From NCBI GenBank assembly GCA_029379385.1, contig CM055617.1, forward strand, positions 12,247,532 through 12,311,531: DNA of 64,000 nucleotides, written 5' to 3'. Position numbers and translations under genes: made by a program. The notes beneath the pieces were generated by a model that searched no databases, was not told where the DNA came from, and was given only the letters and a program-made list of their open reading frames with translations. Of this stretch, positions 21,300-35,340 are shown in pieces. Numbering within the stretch: the stretch's first letter is position 1; each line of letters starts with the position of its first letter. The DNA is from Quillaja saponaria. Lineage: Eukaryota; Streptophyta; Magnoliopsida; Fabales; Quillajaceae.

Positions 21300-24200
21300 T
21301 GGTTGACTGAGAGTTTGGAAACTAAGCGCTGAAAGTCTTTTGTAGAGAATGACTTCGTGAAGATATTTGCAATCTAGTTTGAGGAAGGAACATGAATGAG
21401 GTGGGAAGTGCCACGAGTGAGATGAGTGCGTGTGACATGATAATCAATTTCAATGTATTTTGTTTGTTTATGAAAAACATCATTATGAGAAACTTGAATA
21501 GCACTTTACTATCATAGTAAATAGGTGTAACAGAGAACAAAGTATGTTTAGAAAAATAACATCCCATTTCCCCTAGTAACCATCGTAGCCATATTAACTT
21601 AATAGTAGTATCTACAAGAGCTCGATACTCAGATTTAATAGTAGAATGAGAGACAATTAGTTGTTTCTTACTACATCATAAGATCAAATAATCACCAAGA
21701 AAGAAGTAAAAACCTGTAATAGACCGTCTTATCAGAAGGATCCCATACCCAATCTGCATAAGAGTAAGCAGTGCGCTAGAAGGAAGATGCAAAAGGATAA
21801 TGTAGGCCCTGAAATAGAGTTCATTTCACATATCTCAAAATTCAGAATACTGCTGTATAGTGTACAGATGAAGAAGAAGACATAAACTGACTGACAAGGT
21901 GAACTGCATAAGCAATGTCTGATCTTGTAACTGTATGATAGATTAAGTTACCAACTAGCTGACGATAAATAATAGGATTAGAAAGTGATTCCCCATTTAG
22001 CATACTATTTTTCCAATTCTCTTCCATAGTTGATACAACAGTGTTACTATCAAATCTACCTGGTCTAGAAATTAGGTTAGAAGCATATTTAGTTTGAGAA
22101 AGATTGGACTAATCAGAAATAACCTCAAGACCCAGAAACTAATCGAGTATGCCAAGATCTTTCATTTTAAATTGCTGATAAAGAGATAATTTAAGATCAA
22201 GAATGTCTGGAGTGTCACTACTTGTAATGATCAACTCTTCAATATACAATAAAACCAAGATTAAACCAAAATTATTCTACCGGTGAAATAAATCTGAATC
22301 ATAGTTACTAAAGGAGAATATGAGATGGGTTAGTACATAACTGAATTTAGAAAATGAAGCCCTAGAAGCCTGTTTGAGATCATATAGTGCCTTTCAGAGG
22401 TGACAAATCTGTCTTGGAGAATGACAAAGTCCAGGTGGAGGCTTCATGTACACCTCCTCAGTGAACTCTCCATTAAGAAATGCATTTTTAATATCTTTTT
22501 AGAAGATATACCATCTGTGAGCAAAAGCAACGGCAATAAGAGCTTGAACTGAAGTGAGACGAGCAACAGGAGCAAATGTCTCCTCATAATCAATGTCATA
22601 CTCTTGTATGTATCCCTTTGTAACTTTAATACTATCATCTGCACGAGTTTTGATCTTGTACACCCACTTGTAACTTACAACAGTTTTTCCTAGAGGCAGA
22701 TCAACTACATCCCAATTGTTAGTTTTAGTGAGAGCGTCTAATTCTTTATTCATAACCTTTTTACCAAAAAGGGTCACGAGAAACTTCTTTAAAAGTGGTA
22801 AGTTCATGCAGAGTTGCAAGTGCTAAATAGCAATGATAATCTTGTAAAAGAGAATTGGGTTTACAGATCCTACTAGAAGAAAGGCATACCTCAGAAATGG
22901 ATGGTGGAGCATATGGTAAAGGAAATCCTGATGTGGACAAGGAAGGTAGACTTAAAGTAAGGGCAAAAAGAGTTGGTTGAGTTTGAATCGGAGCTATAGC
23001 TAAAACTGGATTTGGATTTGGGGCTGCAACTTGATTTGGAACTAAAGTTGGAGTATCAGGAAATAGATTGGCTAGTGAATGAATTGGCAATTCTAGAGGA
23101 GGTCTTAATTTTGGATTGTCAAATGAGGCTTCGTAAACATTTTGAAATAGGATCATAACATCGATACCCTTTTTGGGTTATTCTACATCCTAGGAAGCAA
23201 CACATGCAAGAGCGAGGTTCAAGTTTATGTTGTTCATGAGATTGGAGTTGAACAAAACAAACACAGCCAAACACACGTAAAAGACTATAATTTGGACTAT
23301 TACCATGTAAAATCTTATAAGGAGACTTATTTTGTAAAACAATTGAAGGAGTATGATTTATAGTGTAGACTACAGTGCGAGCAGCTTCACCCCATAATGA
23401 CTCATGAAGAAAAGAAGAGTGTAGTAAGGCATTAGTAGTTTCAACAATGTGTCTATGTGTAGGTTAAGCCCTACCATTTTGTTTAGAGGTACTGGCACAA
23501 GAAGTTTGGGCAAAGGTTCCTTCATATGCCAACAATTGTAAAAATTGTGTGAGTGTGTATTCTTTTGCATTATTAGATCAAAAAATTTTAATAGTGCGAG
23601 AATATTGTGTATGAACCAATTTAACAAAATTTGCAGTTAAAGGTTTTGATATATTTTTCAAAATATAAATCCATGTAAAACTGAGAAAAATCATCCACAA
23701 AAATGACAGAATAAGAAGACTCCTCCTAAGTAAGAATTGAGGAAGGTCCTAATACATCGGAATGCACTGAATTGAAAATATCTTTAGACCTTGACTCACT
23801 AATATTAAAAGATAATTGGGATTGTTTATTTATTTGACATGATAGACAATGAAAATCAAAAATAGATAATGACTTTAACAAACCACTTGAAACAATAGGA
23901 CGAAACTTGGACAAGGATTCATGACCAAGGCATGAGTGCCAAAGTTGAAGAGCTTTAATCGATGAGACAGATGAAATAGCAATAATAGTGGATGGAAGAT
24001 GAAGGCAATACATAGCAAAAATTTAATCTATCTTATGCCCTGTCTTAATCACTTTCCCTGCCTATTCGTCTTGAACAGTGCAACCAGAAGAGATAACACG
24101 AATTTCACAGCCATAATCAACAATTTGACCAAGGGATATAAGATTGTAAAGATAATGATAGAATGAGAAAAATATTAGAAATATCTTCTATATGTGTGGT

Positions 24201-24480
24201 GTATAATAGAGTACCATTAGCAGTGTGTATAGGAGGAATAAAATTGTTTAGTGTAGTGTGAGAAAATAAGCTAGAATCAGAAGTCATTTGATTGCAGCAT
24301 GTAGAATCAAATAACCATGGTTTTGTACTTGAAGTTACAGAACATGTAGAAAAGCTAGGAAATGAAGAATCAAATTATCACTATTGTTACCATATTGGGA
24401 TTGTCTATAATGAGAAACAATATCCAGTTCTTCTGGAATAAGTTACATAGTAGTGAAAGAAGAAGACATAGCAGATGAAG
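21300..24480 (-). pseudogene. Copia gag-pol, broken
   Basis: Minus-strand pieces in order: LWHSCLGHESLSK (GAG-pre-integrase, about 23,900-23,940); a poor integrase stretch (23,370-23,627); a proline-rich linker (22,761-23,156); and a reverse-transcriptase start with NNWDVVDLPLGKTVVSYKWV (about 22,660-22,730) and DYEETFAPVARLTSV (about 22,550-22,600). Then YRQLVGNLIYHTVTRSDIAYAV (about 21,890-21,960, with a changed residue in the usual SLMYL region) and a decayed RNase H (21,322-21,567). Many stops and frameshifts separate them, so no polyprotein can be made. Confidence 0.85.
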
Positions 24481-24638
24481 TGTTGTTTATAGTAAGAGTA
24501 GTTGGATATTGGAAAATGTGACAACTCATCAAAGATTATGGGCTAAAACTAGCAGTGCCATTTTGATCGAAAGGTCTTAAATCACCCATCGAAAATAATA
24601 TATATATAAGAAGCCTTAAAAAGGCTCTAATGCCAAGT

Positions 24639-24908
24639 TGAATGAGATGAGAATTGTATATTAAGTTGATGTCAAATATACAAAAGAGAGCCTCTATTTA
24701 TAGGCTAGAGATGTCTACCTAACATAGTGCACTTAGACTAAGTATCATCCAAATACAATGTCTACCTAGCATAGTGAACCTAGACTAAGTATCATCCAAA
24801 TACATAATAGACAATTACATATAATTACATGCCTAATTTATTGACATAATGGAGATAATTGAGAGCATAAATCATGAGTCAATTGTTATCCCTTGATTTA
24901 TGCTCACA
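24639..24908 (-). repeat. Copia 5' LTR
   Basis: Matches 21064-21280 with an internal direct duplication around GTCTACCTA-CATAGTG (about 24,711 and 24,760). The sequence right after 24908 (ATTTAAAAGCC) matches the 3' flank of the intact LOR gene near 47,070. Confidence 0.85.
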
Positions 24909-25138
24909 ATTTAAAAGCCACTACACAACTGGCAGAAATATCAAATTTACAGAGTATTCAAACACACTTCCTCTTTATAATGAACTTAATTCCAAGGACA
25001 CCTCTTACATTTATCTTACCAACACATTACAAAGATACATCGATTAATTGTACTTACAAACTTATTCAGTATTTAACTAGAAATATCTCATAGATCAACC
25101 AAACATTTAGAAATTTGAAATTATAAATTTTGACAAAT

Positions 25139-25960
25139 ATTTAATTTATAGGGATCAGTAAATCAACTAAGGTATCTGCTAAGTCAACTATAACTTTTGA
25201 AGATCACCATCTCTAATCTCATCAAGGAATCACAATAAGTGTGACTAGTCAATGCATAATCAATATTTGGATACACAATCAGCATGAAAGTGTCCTTCCC
25301 AAACAAAATACTTATAATACTGGCCATCTTTTCCAAATGCAAGTATATATACAAAGACTAACTGAAAGTTGATATCATTAAATCGTATAGTACTGGAAAT
25401 CCTCTTATGTAAAATCATATTAAGTGCGTACTTACATAGGCAATAATCGTAGAAGATTCACCAGCATAAATAACGTTATCTTTTACCATGAAGTCACATC
25501 TTTCTTGGGTTGTATTGTTAGCCAAGAACACGTAATTTAGAATTTCGTTGGATTGCTGATGATCTCTTAATAGTAAAGATTAAATCATCAGGTTCTGTAC
25601 TTGTACTCCTGAAAATTTTCCATCTATCAGGCATGGACATTATCTGTGAAAAGAAAAGAAAAAAATTAATTATATACATACATAGAAAAATTCCAAAGCT
25701 AAATCAACCATTTTGAGTATTTCAACAACTTCCAGGTATTGCTAGTTTGAGTAATTCAAAAAGGTTTAAGGGTATGTTAGGTAGTGAGCAAACCTTCTTA
25801 TACAGTGTGACTAAAGGATTCCCGGCAGAGTCGAGTAGTACACAACGATCATGAAAGGTGAAGATGGAATCTTTCACTTTGAAAATAGTTTTACCGCTGC
25901 CGTCGTTTACAACAAAATTGCCATCAGTTACCAATGAGAAAAGTACTTAACATCTAAAAT
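25139..25960 (-). pseudogene. LOR: LURP-one-related pseudogene, copy B
   Basis: Three exon-like blocks match the intact gene. Exon 1 starts late, at VTDGNFVV (about 25,934), and runs to the donor GTTTGCTC near 25,795; the first 28 or so codons and the ATG are missing. Exon 2 (about 25,445-25,645) carries PDRWKIFRSTSTEPDD but loses two bases near 25,530, which shifts the frame within KLRV-L. In exon 3 (25,139-25,345) the acceptor GCAG has become GCAT, and further indels disrupt it. Promoter sequence equivalent to that of the intact copy is absent. A GKTIFKVKD strand and an HDRCVLLDSAGNP strand, typical of this tubby-like fold, are still readable. Confidence 0.85.
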
Positions 25961-27199
25961 GTGGTAAAAAAAAAAAAGTGTGCTCTCTTCATTAACTTTC
26001 AGGTTTTGAATTTTCTGAGGGGAGGTTGTGGGGAGTTAATTATAAATTTTATAATCCCAGAGTGAATGACATATTTTTGACCAGACAAGAGATCAAGTAG
26101 TTAGTCGATATATGCGTAAACTAACCCAAACACACATATATTTCAAATGATGACGGCCTCAAAGCAAAAAGGAATTGTACCTCCTAATATCTTTTGCTCC
26201 TTTGAACAAGCCACCACGTCATGAGATTTCACCTTATATTATATATAAATTAACTAGTCTATGTAACTCTCTCTCTTCACTCCATATTTATACTATATAA
26301 AAGTTGCTTAATGTCAAAACTTTTTAATTTCCTTAATTAGCCTTATAAATTATTATTACATAGTTATCTTTAGTTGTTATTTTTGTTCAAATAGACTATT
26401 ATTAATATTTTTAAAACTTTTTAATTTTTCTCCATTTTAATATCAATAGGATTGCAATTGTTCTAAAACTACATATATGTATATATATGTATACTAATTC
26501 TTTTCAATATTAATAAAACCTTAATTTTTCAATAATTATATGTCAATAGTAATTAAAATTGAACTTATCAATTTTTTTTATTTAATAAATTCTTAATATT
26601 CATAATTTTTTTATTTCTTCTCAAGTTTATAAATATTTTTTTTATACACTATGAATTAAAAGAATATTAAGAGTATAATTTTTATGATTAGAATATTGTT
26701 GCTTGAAATTTTATTTCATAAAAGAATTATAATTTGTTAATAATTAAATGTCAATAGTAGTTAAGATTGAATTTCTCCTTTTTTTTATATTTAAATAAAA
26801 ATAAAACACTACTATTCCTATGCATAAACTTTATCATTAATTTGTTTTATTTAAATAAAAATATTGAATGGTTTCAAATAAAAATTAATAACTCATTTGA
26901 AAGCAATCTAGACTAATATTAATGAAACTATATTCAAAACTATTACATTAATTGATCACACATTGTTGGCTAAATCCCATGTAAAATGCTTACACCAAAC
27001 AATGGTAATTACACCTTGCATAGTTGATAATAAAAAAAGGTATAGGTCTATTAATTAGCCATTACCCACAACTTTAGCTTTACTCAATAATTCTTACATC
27101 ACAGCTAAAAGAAATCCATCAATTCCAAATATTTCAAAATCAAAGCCCAAAAGTCCAAATATTTTATTTTATTTTTAAACCCAAAAATTTCAATTTTTA
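25961..27199. other. AT-rich intergenic DNA
   Basis: No gene is recognised. Two related segments around ATGTCAATAGTA-TTAA lie near 26,540 and 26,748. From about 27,095 the sequence (CCAAATATTTCAAAATCAAAG) matches 53,815 onward, the remains of a shared repeat that the LTR at 27,205 interrupts. Confidence 0.5.
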
Positions 27200-27204
27200 A
27201 TCAT

Positions 27205-30200
27205 TGACACACCCCTCACAGAAGCATGACTGGCCAGAGAATTGGATAACCAAATCTCCATAACCCTGACTTCAAAACAAAGTAACAACCATGATTCTTG
27301 ACCCAACTAAAGAATAAAAGTAATTTTTATAAAACAGAAATTCACTGTAAAAGTTTATTTTCTAAAGCAATTACCAATTTACTGAAAATATTGGCAAACA
27401 TTCCCCGCAATATGGAACATGCCTCAAAATAAAAGCACATAGATTTATGATTTCACCCAACAATAATGCAAAGACCACAAAGAGCCTCGCCCCATCCACA
27501 TCATAAACAAGACAAATAGCTAGACTCTTACATCATGCGAAATTAGACACCCCATTGTTCTAATGTGACTCCAAGCTTTCGTCCTTTACTTAAAGTTTGA
27601 GATCCTGAAAAAAAAAATACATTGCTATACTCTGTCTGCAGGTCACCATCTCGACGACATCATATGCAGATTTCCTGTTATACAAAAACATTCACGAAGG
27701 TGAGGTGAGTCCTATGGACTCCGTGAGTAGAAAATCATACCCAAAGAGTACTAGCATCACTCAACACATGGATAAAATATGTTATCAATTAATATCAACA
27801 TATCATATATTTTAAAACTACTAAAATTTCATATATACAAATACAAAAAATAAAACTTAGCAAACACAATTTAATTAATACACTGTAACGTAACAAACAC
27901 AGTTTAATTAAGGGGAACTGTATAAACCACTTAAAATAATCAAAGAAATAAAAGCATACAAATAAGTAAAGGGCCAATTGAATAACTCAACCCCGCACAA
28001 CAATTCTCCCCCCACTGGGTATTTAGGCACTCGCACAACAGGTTAATTCTTCGTAAACAATCCATCCCACCGGAACTAAACACTTATTTCTTTTAAAAAC
28101 AATTATCAAAATTAGAGTACCTCACGTCAAAATATCCTAAGTGTACCTAGATCTTAAGTTCGAAAATAAAAATCATTCTTCAAAAAAATCTCAATTTGTT
28201 GTCCTTTATCAACCACAAACAATTTCAAACAAGCTTAATTTGAACAACTCATTAAAATTTTGCACTTGCATTTATTTAAAAATACATAACAATCTAACCC
28301 TTGAAAGCAACAATTAACCACTCATCGAGCTTACGAAAGTGAGTCGTCACTCCAACTGGGACGCAAAGGTGTTTGAATATTCTCGGCATGATTCAGAACT
28401 GAAATTCATAAACACATATATTATTAAAATAGTCATTTTATGGTTAATTTCATGTGTCCCCAATTCTGCGTATATATAAAATATACTAATTGAAGCTAAT
28501 TCCTCTTAAACACTTATCGAATATCCTAAATGATATTTAATTCCCTTGAATAGGTGTGAATATATATTTATACATACACCTAAAAATTTCACAATTTAAC
28601 TTTTATATAGCCCAATTCCATGATTCCTATTTAACTAATTAACTAATAAAACCTATACTAATCAACTCTTATGCATAATTTACCTTAAGTCATGTATATG
28701 AATTCATGTACATGCACACCTTCTAACCTAGTTAACATAATCCTATAATCTTAATTTTCTTAACCTTTAATTACACTCTTCAATACAAATTCACTCAATT
28801 TCTAAACTATTTCCCCATTCGTCAAAATTCCTAATACATACATCAATTAAGCTAATAAAACTTCTAAGATTTCAACCTACTACTTTCAATTCAAGCTTCA
28901 TTCATTAATCACCATTAGTTCTTTAAAACATTTTGTCAAACATCTTAAGAGCACAATTACTGCATTTCATGTGTATAAGCACTTATATATATGTATATAT
29001 ATCCCAAAAGTTAACACAACTCCCATTTTACTTATATTTTAACATGCATCAGCCCAAAAATAATTGATTTAGGTAGTTAAATCTAAAAGTTTTATTTATA
29101 CAATATATCCAAGAACAATAAACCCCAATTCCAACTGTTCCCTTTAATTAACCCACTTAATTTCTATTCCTACCCATGTTTCATTTATTGAATTCAACTT
29201 ATGCTAATTACCTAGAATTAATCAAGTGTTTGAATTTCATAATCTCACCATCTAATATCCTACATAAAGCCATAAACCAACTTACTAATCATCCAAAATT
29301 TCATGCACAACCCACAAGTAAACTAATAGAATTCCTAAAACCTCATTTGATTTCCATAACTAAAACCTTACGTAAACTTTCTGGCTATAAATCATATTCT
29401 TGTTAAGCTAGACCATTGATTGAACAAGAAAAGTGCAAGCAAGGTCAAGAAAATAATCAAGGAAGTGGCTGCCTTCCTCTTTATACCTCACGGTTGGACT
29501 GAATTCCTCTTTCAAACTGTGACCGGCTACCCCTTATTCTATCATTTAGTTGCCTGATTGGTTGAAGGAGTCCTTCAACCCCACACTAAACTCCTCATAA
29601 CCAGTATTTAATAGATAATTTAAAAGCCTAAATATTATATGTTTCTTTAGCTATGCTTATTGCGCTTACAGGGCCTACTCACTGTCCAAATACAGTATTA
29701 AGAGTCACAATTCCTCCTCTCTGTCCCGTTCACCTTATAGGGGCTAAAAAGTGTCTGTTGCATCAAATTAAAAGAACATGTCTAGATATCATGGCTATTC
29801 GTAAACTTGCTCCAAAGTTCCTTGTCGCCAACGGTTGTTAAAATGGAGAATTAAGAAGGAACAAGATCCGAATTCTGATTATGGAGTTCCAATTTGTAAA
29901 GGTTTCATATAGTATATATATATATATATATATATATGGCAAATTCTTACTTAACAATTTAATTGGTTATATAAAGTAAATGGAAACCAACAAACAACAT
30001 CATCACTTTAACAAAATCAAACATAAAACAAATCTTATGCCTAAAAGCCATGAGCAAGAATCGCCAATAAAAAGAAAATAAGATGAAGCCAAATTGAAAG
30101 AGAATCAGCTACCATGGAGGAGAGTAACTCACAGCACACTCAAAGCCACCGAAATTTGTAAGGCTAAGCTTCACGAGTTTGTGAAAATAAACTGAGCTAC

Positions 30201-30962
30201 AATGGAAAGGAGGACTATATGGTTGCTTCCTATGGCCTTGAGAATTTCAGCTTGTAGAAGATGAGACTTTTGGCCGCAAAACCCATAAAGCTACGGCTTA
30301 GAACAGATGAATACAAGGCAAAATAGGGCACGCTCAGCAGAGAAGGAGGAAAGAAAGAAAGGCGGTGCAAAAAGGATGGAGGTAGAGAAGGAAACGGTGA
30401 ATGAATTGGAAAGTGTAAAGCAACTAAAGACCAAGTGAAGAATGAGACAAAATTCCAGAAGCCATGGGAGCCACTAAAATAATAATGTATAATTTAATGT
30501 CCAATTTGTTGTTGAAATTCACCTAGCTATAAATATCTACCCATATTTTTGTTTGTAGATTGGGTTAACGTGGGTTGTGGATTGGGTTAAATCCATCGTA
30601 TCATGTAATAATTATAATTTCTTAAATTTTATCTTAATTTATACTGAATTAAGATTGTATTTCGAATAAATTTTTTCTTATTTTATTTTATTTCATATTC
30701 ACATAATCAAGATAATTTATATACGACATCCTAAAATATACGTTAAGTTATCAAATTATATCAGGTTACACTAAGATATCAAATTATAATATAAATTTAC
30801 ACATTGTGTCTTAAGACTCGATTTTTACGTTATCGGATTATGAGAGTTATAACATAAATATCACAACGATACCGGTTATGACATTTTAAATTTTATTGTT
30901 ATTTTATAACTGAAATTTCATATTATATCTAAAACTCGGCATTACAATATCAGGTTATAACA
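27205..30962 (-). mobile_element. Solo LTR of a gypsy family (3.76 kb)
   Basis: On the minus strand it begins TGTTATAACCTGATATTG at 30962 and ends GGGGTGTGTCA at 27205. The flanks ATCAT (27200-27204) and CTCAT (30963-30967) look like a 5-bp target-site duplication with one change. Landmarks occur in the same order as in the LTR at 36,559-40,084: GACTCCGTGAGT (about 27,718), an ACTCAACCCCGCACAAC block (about 27,985) and CAATTAACCACTCA (about 28,312). No primer-binding site, polypurine tract or pol domain is seen, so it is a solo LTR. The uninterrupted target is represented by 53,880-53,925. Confidence 0.8.
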
Positions 30963-31656
30963 CTCATATACATCAAAACCTAAATTTTTTTATCACAATT
31001 CTAAACTAATTTTACAATTGTAACTAGAATGACCAAAAATCAAAAATCACTACAAATAATCAATTACTAATACTTAGTTTTGCAACATAAATATTCTATT
31101 AATTCATTCAACATAAATCATATTGGGTCGATAAAAAATTTGGAAATTACTATTACGATTATAATAATTTGATTAAAAAAAAAGGTGTATTGACCAAACA
31201 AAATTTACATTTAAGTAAGGGAAAATACACACAGAAGTTCAATATAATTTAATCATTAATTAATTTATTTTAAAAAAAAAATCCAAATTTGTCATATTTT
31301 TCATAATCATTGAATATAATTTTTTCTCAATATATTGTTTTTAGGTTAGACATAACTTATAAGAATTTTATTTCCTATGAGTTCCCTAATATTTTCAAAC
31401 TTATAAAGTCAATGAGTAAAGTTCTATCCTTAGATACGCTTCAAGCATTTTTGTGCAATTGATAAAAAGAAAATGGTTTATGTGTAAACTATAAATATAG
31501 TTCTTTCTTTTACCACCGCTTAATTTATTTTAGATGATCTTATCATATCTAGCTTGTGATTTTTAATGAAAAATAGTAACCATAAACATTTTTAATCTTC
31601 AGTAGCTTTCGTGACACATACTTTACATGTGAATCGTATTTATCTAATGATATAAC
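30963..31656. other. AT-rich repeat-derived DNA
   Basis: 30,963-31,120 matches 53,910-55,030 (ACAATTGTAACTAGAATGAC...), the older repeat into which the solo LTR inserted. 31,120-31,200 (GGGTCGATA...) matches 46,930-47,010, and 31,455-31,580 matches 46,410-46,520. No gene. Confidence 0.5.
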
Positions 31657-32813
31657 TATTATAAAGTGATATTTCAATGAATAATTTAAAATGATCTACA
31701 TAAATTATTGTGACGATTTAAGTAATAAGTTATATATCTATATATAGATTAGATTGCACTATATTACGAGTTTTTTTTTTTTTTTTTTGAAATTTAATTG
31801 TAAAATTTTAACATTGTTGTGCAGACATATACAATTAGTGAACAAGTGATTAGAAAGTACAATATAAATATGTGTGTGCGCGCATAAATTAGAAGATTTA
31901 AAATACAATTATATAACTTTTGGGCACATGTTGTATTTACTATTATATTATGTAACTTTCCTTACAACACTTTATTGCTTTTTGAATTTTTCTTTGCCTT
32001 TATGTGGCCGACTTTCCTTAACCAACCTTATCCACCACCATAGCAGACTTCAACCAAATTTCTGGCTGTTCTTCATCTTCAGCTGAGGACGTTTTGGCCG
32101 TGAATGATCGTGGTGGAGGGCTAGGCGTGAAGTGTAGCAGCTCCCTTCTATTTCTTCTCTTGTTGTAGGTGTGATAGCCATCTTGATTTCTAAATTTGCT
32201 GTGACGAATAGGCTGGTTTTACTTGAATCCTTGAGTGGGTTTTCATCCCTTTCATTTGTGATTGGTAATTACTTAGTTTAGTTTAAATAAGGAAGGTATA
32301 TGGCTGATTGAGTGGAAGGCATAAGGCAGCTTTGCTGCCATGTTCTTACCTCTCCTGTTTTGTGTTTCCGTCCAAGGGTTGGTACTACCAAATGATTTAA
32401 AGGGGAAGGAATGGAAATTCAGTTTACAAGGATAGCAATTAATGCCTTGATGCCTTGTTTGATTATGTTTTTCCTTGGTGTAGCACCTGACTGACTGGAA
32501 GTTATTGCCAGTGCAAGCCGGGAGGGTATATAGGATGTAAACAGAGGAGTGGAGGGGGGCGGACAGTATGGATTGAAGATATGGTTTGTTTGGCTTGATA
32601 AGTGATGGAGTTTTAGTGAAAAGTCAAGGGCAGTGAAGGGGAAGGGGGCAAGCCGTGAGCTTTGTCTAAAAGAAAATTAAAATTTGAGAATGATTTGTTT
32701 TAACCAGATGAATTAGGAAATTCAATTAGACAGTGTATGTTTATTAGATTAGTAATAGTGAATGGTGCAAAGAATTAAAAATTTGGAATCAAGAATTTAT
32801 GATAATGAACCTC

Positions 32814-32877
<64 letters not shown>

Positions 32878-34115
32878 AGAATTAACTTAAAAATATTATT
32901 GGGGTTAACATATGAATTGGTGATTTTTAGTTCCAGAGCGTACGGAGGATATTTTGACATCTTCACAGGCTATGCGAGTGAAGGAATCTCATCTTTAAAC
33001 CTTGTGAGTGAATTATGTGCTTTAAGGTTACCAAATGATTGTGTGCAATTATATGTAAATTTGAATTGAGGCGTTATAATGAGAAATAAGCAAATAAGTT
33101 ATTCCAGTTATTTAATTGAATTATATGTACTTGATATTTAGTGTGGTTGATAAGGGCCAACAAAGTGAAATTTTTTGAGAAATGATTTCTATTTTTCGAA
33201 ATTAAAAAATCCTAGTGCACTTAAGATATTTGAATTTGACATTTGATATAAACTATTCAGAATTCTGACAATTATTTAAGAAAACAAATAGAGTGCACAG
33301 TCCTGGTGAGATGAATTTGTGTACAGAGAATTAATTTGTTGTACGAGCGCGCAAATGCCCTTTGAGGGAAGATAATGTTGTGAGGAACTGAGTTACTCGT
33401 TGGCCATTTGATTGTTAATTGTTTTTTTTTTTTTTGTATGATTTGTTTAATATATTGAAATTGTGAATTCAGCGAATTGTGATTGTATGATAATGATAAT
33501 CACGTATATGCATAAATAAATTTAAATACGAGTTTAAACTATGATATATATGTTGTGTGTTGATGGTATTCTTAGGATACATGATTTGTTCACTGAATCT
33601 TTGTGACTCACTCTTTCCTTTGTGGTTGTTTTTTTTTAGTTTCCAAGAAACTACTGTTAGTTGTAACAAAATTTACTACCTGCCGACTTTGCAGCAGCAA
33701 GGTATATCTAAGAGATTACACACTTGGAGGGAATGAGGACTATCCTTGCAGTCACTTTAGGTGGTATGCATTGTTGTTAGACATATTGAATTTATCATGG
33801 TGATTTTCATATTTTGTTAGGAGTGGAGCTCCTCTATATATTATGATACTATAAATTACTTTCAATTTAATAAACAGGTGTTTATATGTAATATAGGCAT
33901 GTTCCATCTTACAGGGAACCCTCTGCCGATATTTTCAGTGATCGTTTGAGGTTCAGTAGTTGAGTCCAGATTTTATTTTAAATCAGTAATATTTTAATTG
34001 TCATACTTGTAATTTATTAAAGAGTCATGGATGTATAGTTTTGAGTTTCCAGGGTTACAGAGGTATGATTATTCATTTCTCTAGCCAGTCATACTCCTAT
34101 TTGAAGGGTGTGATA
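31657..34115 (+). repeat. Gypsy 5' LTR
   Basis: Matches the 3' LTR almost throughout. The expected TG start has become TA. It contains a long AT microsatellite (about 32,818-32,874). The inner edge reads GGGTGTGATA before the primer site. Confidence 0.85.
32818..32874. repeat. AT microsatellite
   Basis: Roughly 28 AT dinucleotides, the longest such run in the window. The equivalent position in the 3' LTR holds CT and AT repeats plus about 170 bp of extra sequence (about 43,735-43,935). Confidence 0.93.
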
Positions 34116-34659
34116 AGTTGGTATTAGAACATGGTTAGAGGTCTGTGACTGCAAGTATGGAATGTTATTGCTTATTTCGCGTACGTTACCCGTGGCGTAT
34201 ATGGACTGAGTGATGTAGTTTAATTTGTCCTGAAACTTCAAGTTACGATTATTTAAAAGCACTGTCTTTTGCTTTGTCTATATTAAAGTTTAGTGAACTT
34301 GTTCTAGATATAATGCAAAGAAGTAATCGTGTTGCTGGCCGAGAGGAGCAGTAGGAGGCTGGTTTTGATTAGGGATCTACCAATCCCTAGACACCTGCGG
34401 TTAGAGGCAAGGGTCGATGGGGACAAGATAGGGGTAGAAGCTGCGTCAGGGCAGCTGAACTAGTTCAGGTAGCAGCTCCTGTTCCGATATGGAGCGGTTG
34501 GTGCAGAGATTAGATCGTGTTCAGAGGACTGTAGGTGATTTAGTTAAGATTTTGGCTTAACAGCAACAGGCTCAGTAGTAGCCATTAGTAGCTCTCCCTA
34601 GTTCAGCTTTAGCAAGAAGCAAACCCTCCAGCTCTAGTTCAGCAGGATCGGAGGGTATT

Positions 34660-35340
34660 TATGACATTACACGACTTTAGGAAGATGCAGCCGCCAAGGT
34701 TTTCAGGGGTTGAGCCAGCTCAGAATCCTTATGCTTTGCTAGAGGAGTCAGACAGATTGTATATAGCTTTGGGATGTGATCCTGTCCGTGTGGTTAAGTT
34801 AGTTAGTTATCATTTATATGATGTGGCTTATAATTGGTACAAGCTATTGTTACAAGTGGCAGACTGAGCTTACTCCACTAGGCATGGCTAGAGTTTAGCA
34901 AAATTTTTCTGGATAACTTTTTACCTGAGAGTGTGAGACAAACATGCTCGTGGTTGAACGACTATTTATTCAGATCAGTATTAGTGTTAGACACTATGAC
35001 TTATACTCAGGCTGTTGATGCCGCCCTACCTGATTAAAGACCAGGGTGGTGGAGAGACAAGTGGAACGCGAGAGTCATAAGAAGGCAAGGCGGAGAGGGT
35101 CCTTCGATCTCTAGAGTTGGAAGTTCACGTAGACTTGGGGATAAATCTACCTCTATACAGGGTTCATTCAGAGGAAATTTTTCAACTAGGTAGAAGTCAG
35201 ATGAGGCGAGGTTCAAGGGCTCAGTTCTAGGGAGGATCATCCAGCGGATCCCCGATTATATGAATTTCCTATATGCTCTACCTGTGGCAATAGGCATACT
35301 GGGCAATGTAGATTAGGGACATGTGCGTGTTTTAAATACA
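34660..35340 (+). pseudogene. Gypsy gag remnant
   Basis: 34661-34867 gives DFRKMQPPRFSGVEPAQNPY, LEESDRLYIALGCDP and AYNWYKLL, the core of the retrotransposon gag domain. After frame changes a zinc knuckle is readable near 35,270-35,312 (CSTCGNRHTGQC), its CCHC spacing kept. Stops lie upstream and between these pieces. Confidence 0.82.

Larger units (their letters stand above)
21015..24908 (-). mobile_element. Ty1/copia element, degenerate
   Basis: LTRs at 21064-21280 (217 bp) and 24639-24908 (270 bp) read TGAATGAGAT...TTATGCT(A/C)ACA on the plus strand. The right one has an extra internal repeat of about 50 bp. In the minus orientation the 5' LTR is followed by a primer-binding site like TGGCATTAGAGCC (about 24,625-24,637), close to the initiator-tRNA-Met complement. 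The 3' LTR is preceded by a polypurine tract (TTTGAGGGGGAT, about 21,281-21,292). Coding order gag, integrase, reverse transcriptase, RNase H is that of copia. Odd: primer-site and leader sequence (21,015-21,063) also lies outside the 3' LTR, suggesting recombination with a second copy. It lies in the 3' flank of LOR copy B. Confidence 0.88.

Noticed and set aside
27205..30962. Complete retrotransposon rather than a solo LTR
   Set aside because: No primer site, polypurine tract, gag or pol motif was found, and landmarks follow a single LTR of the same family.
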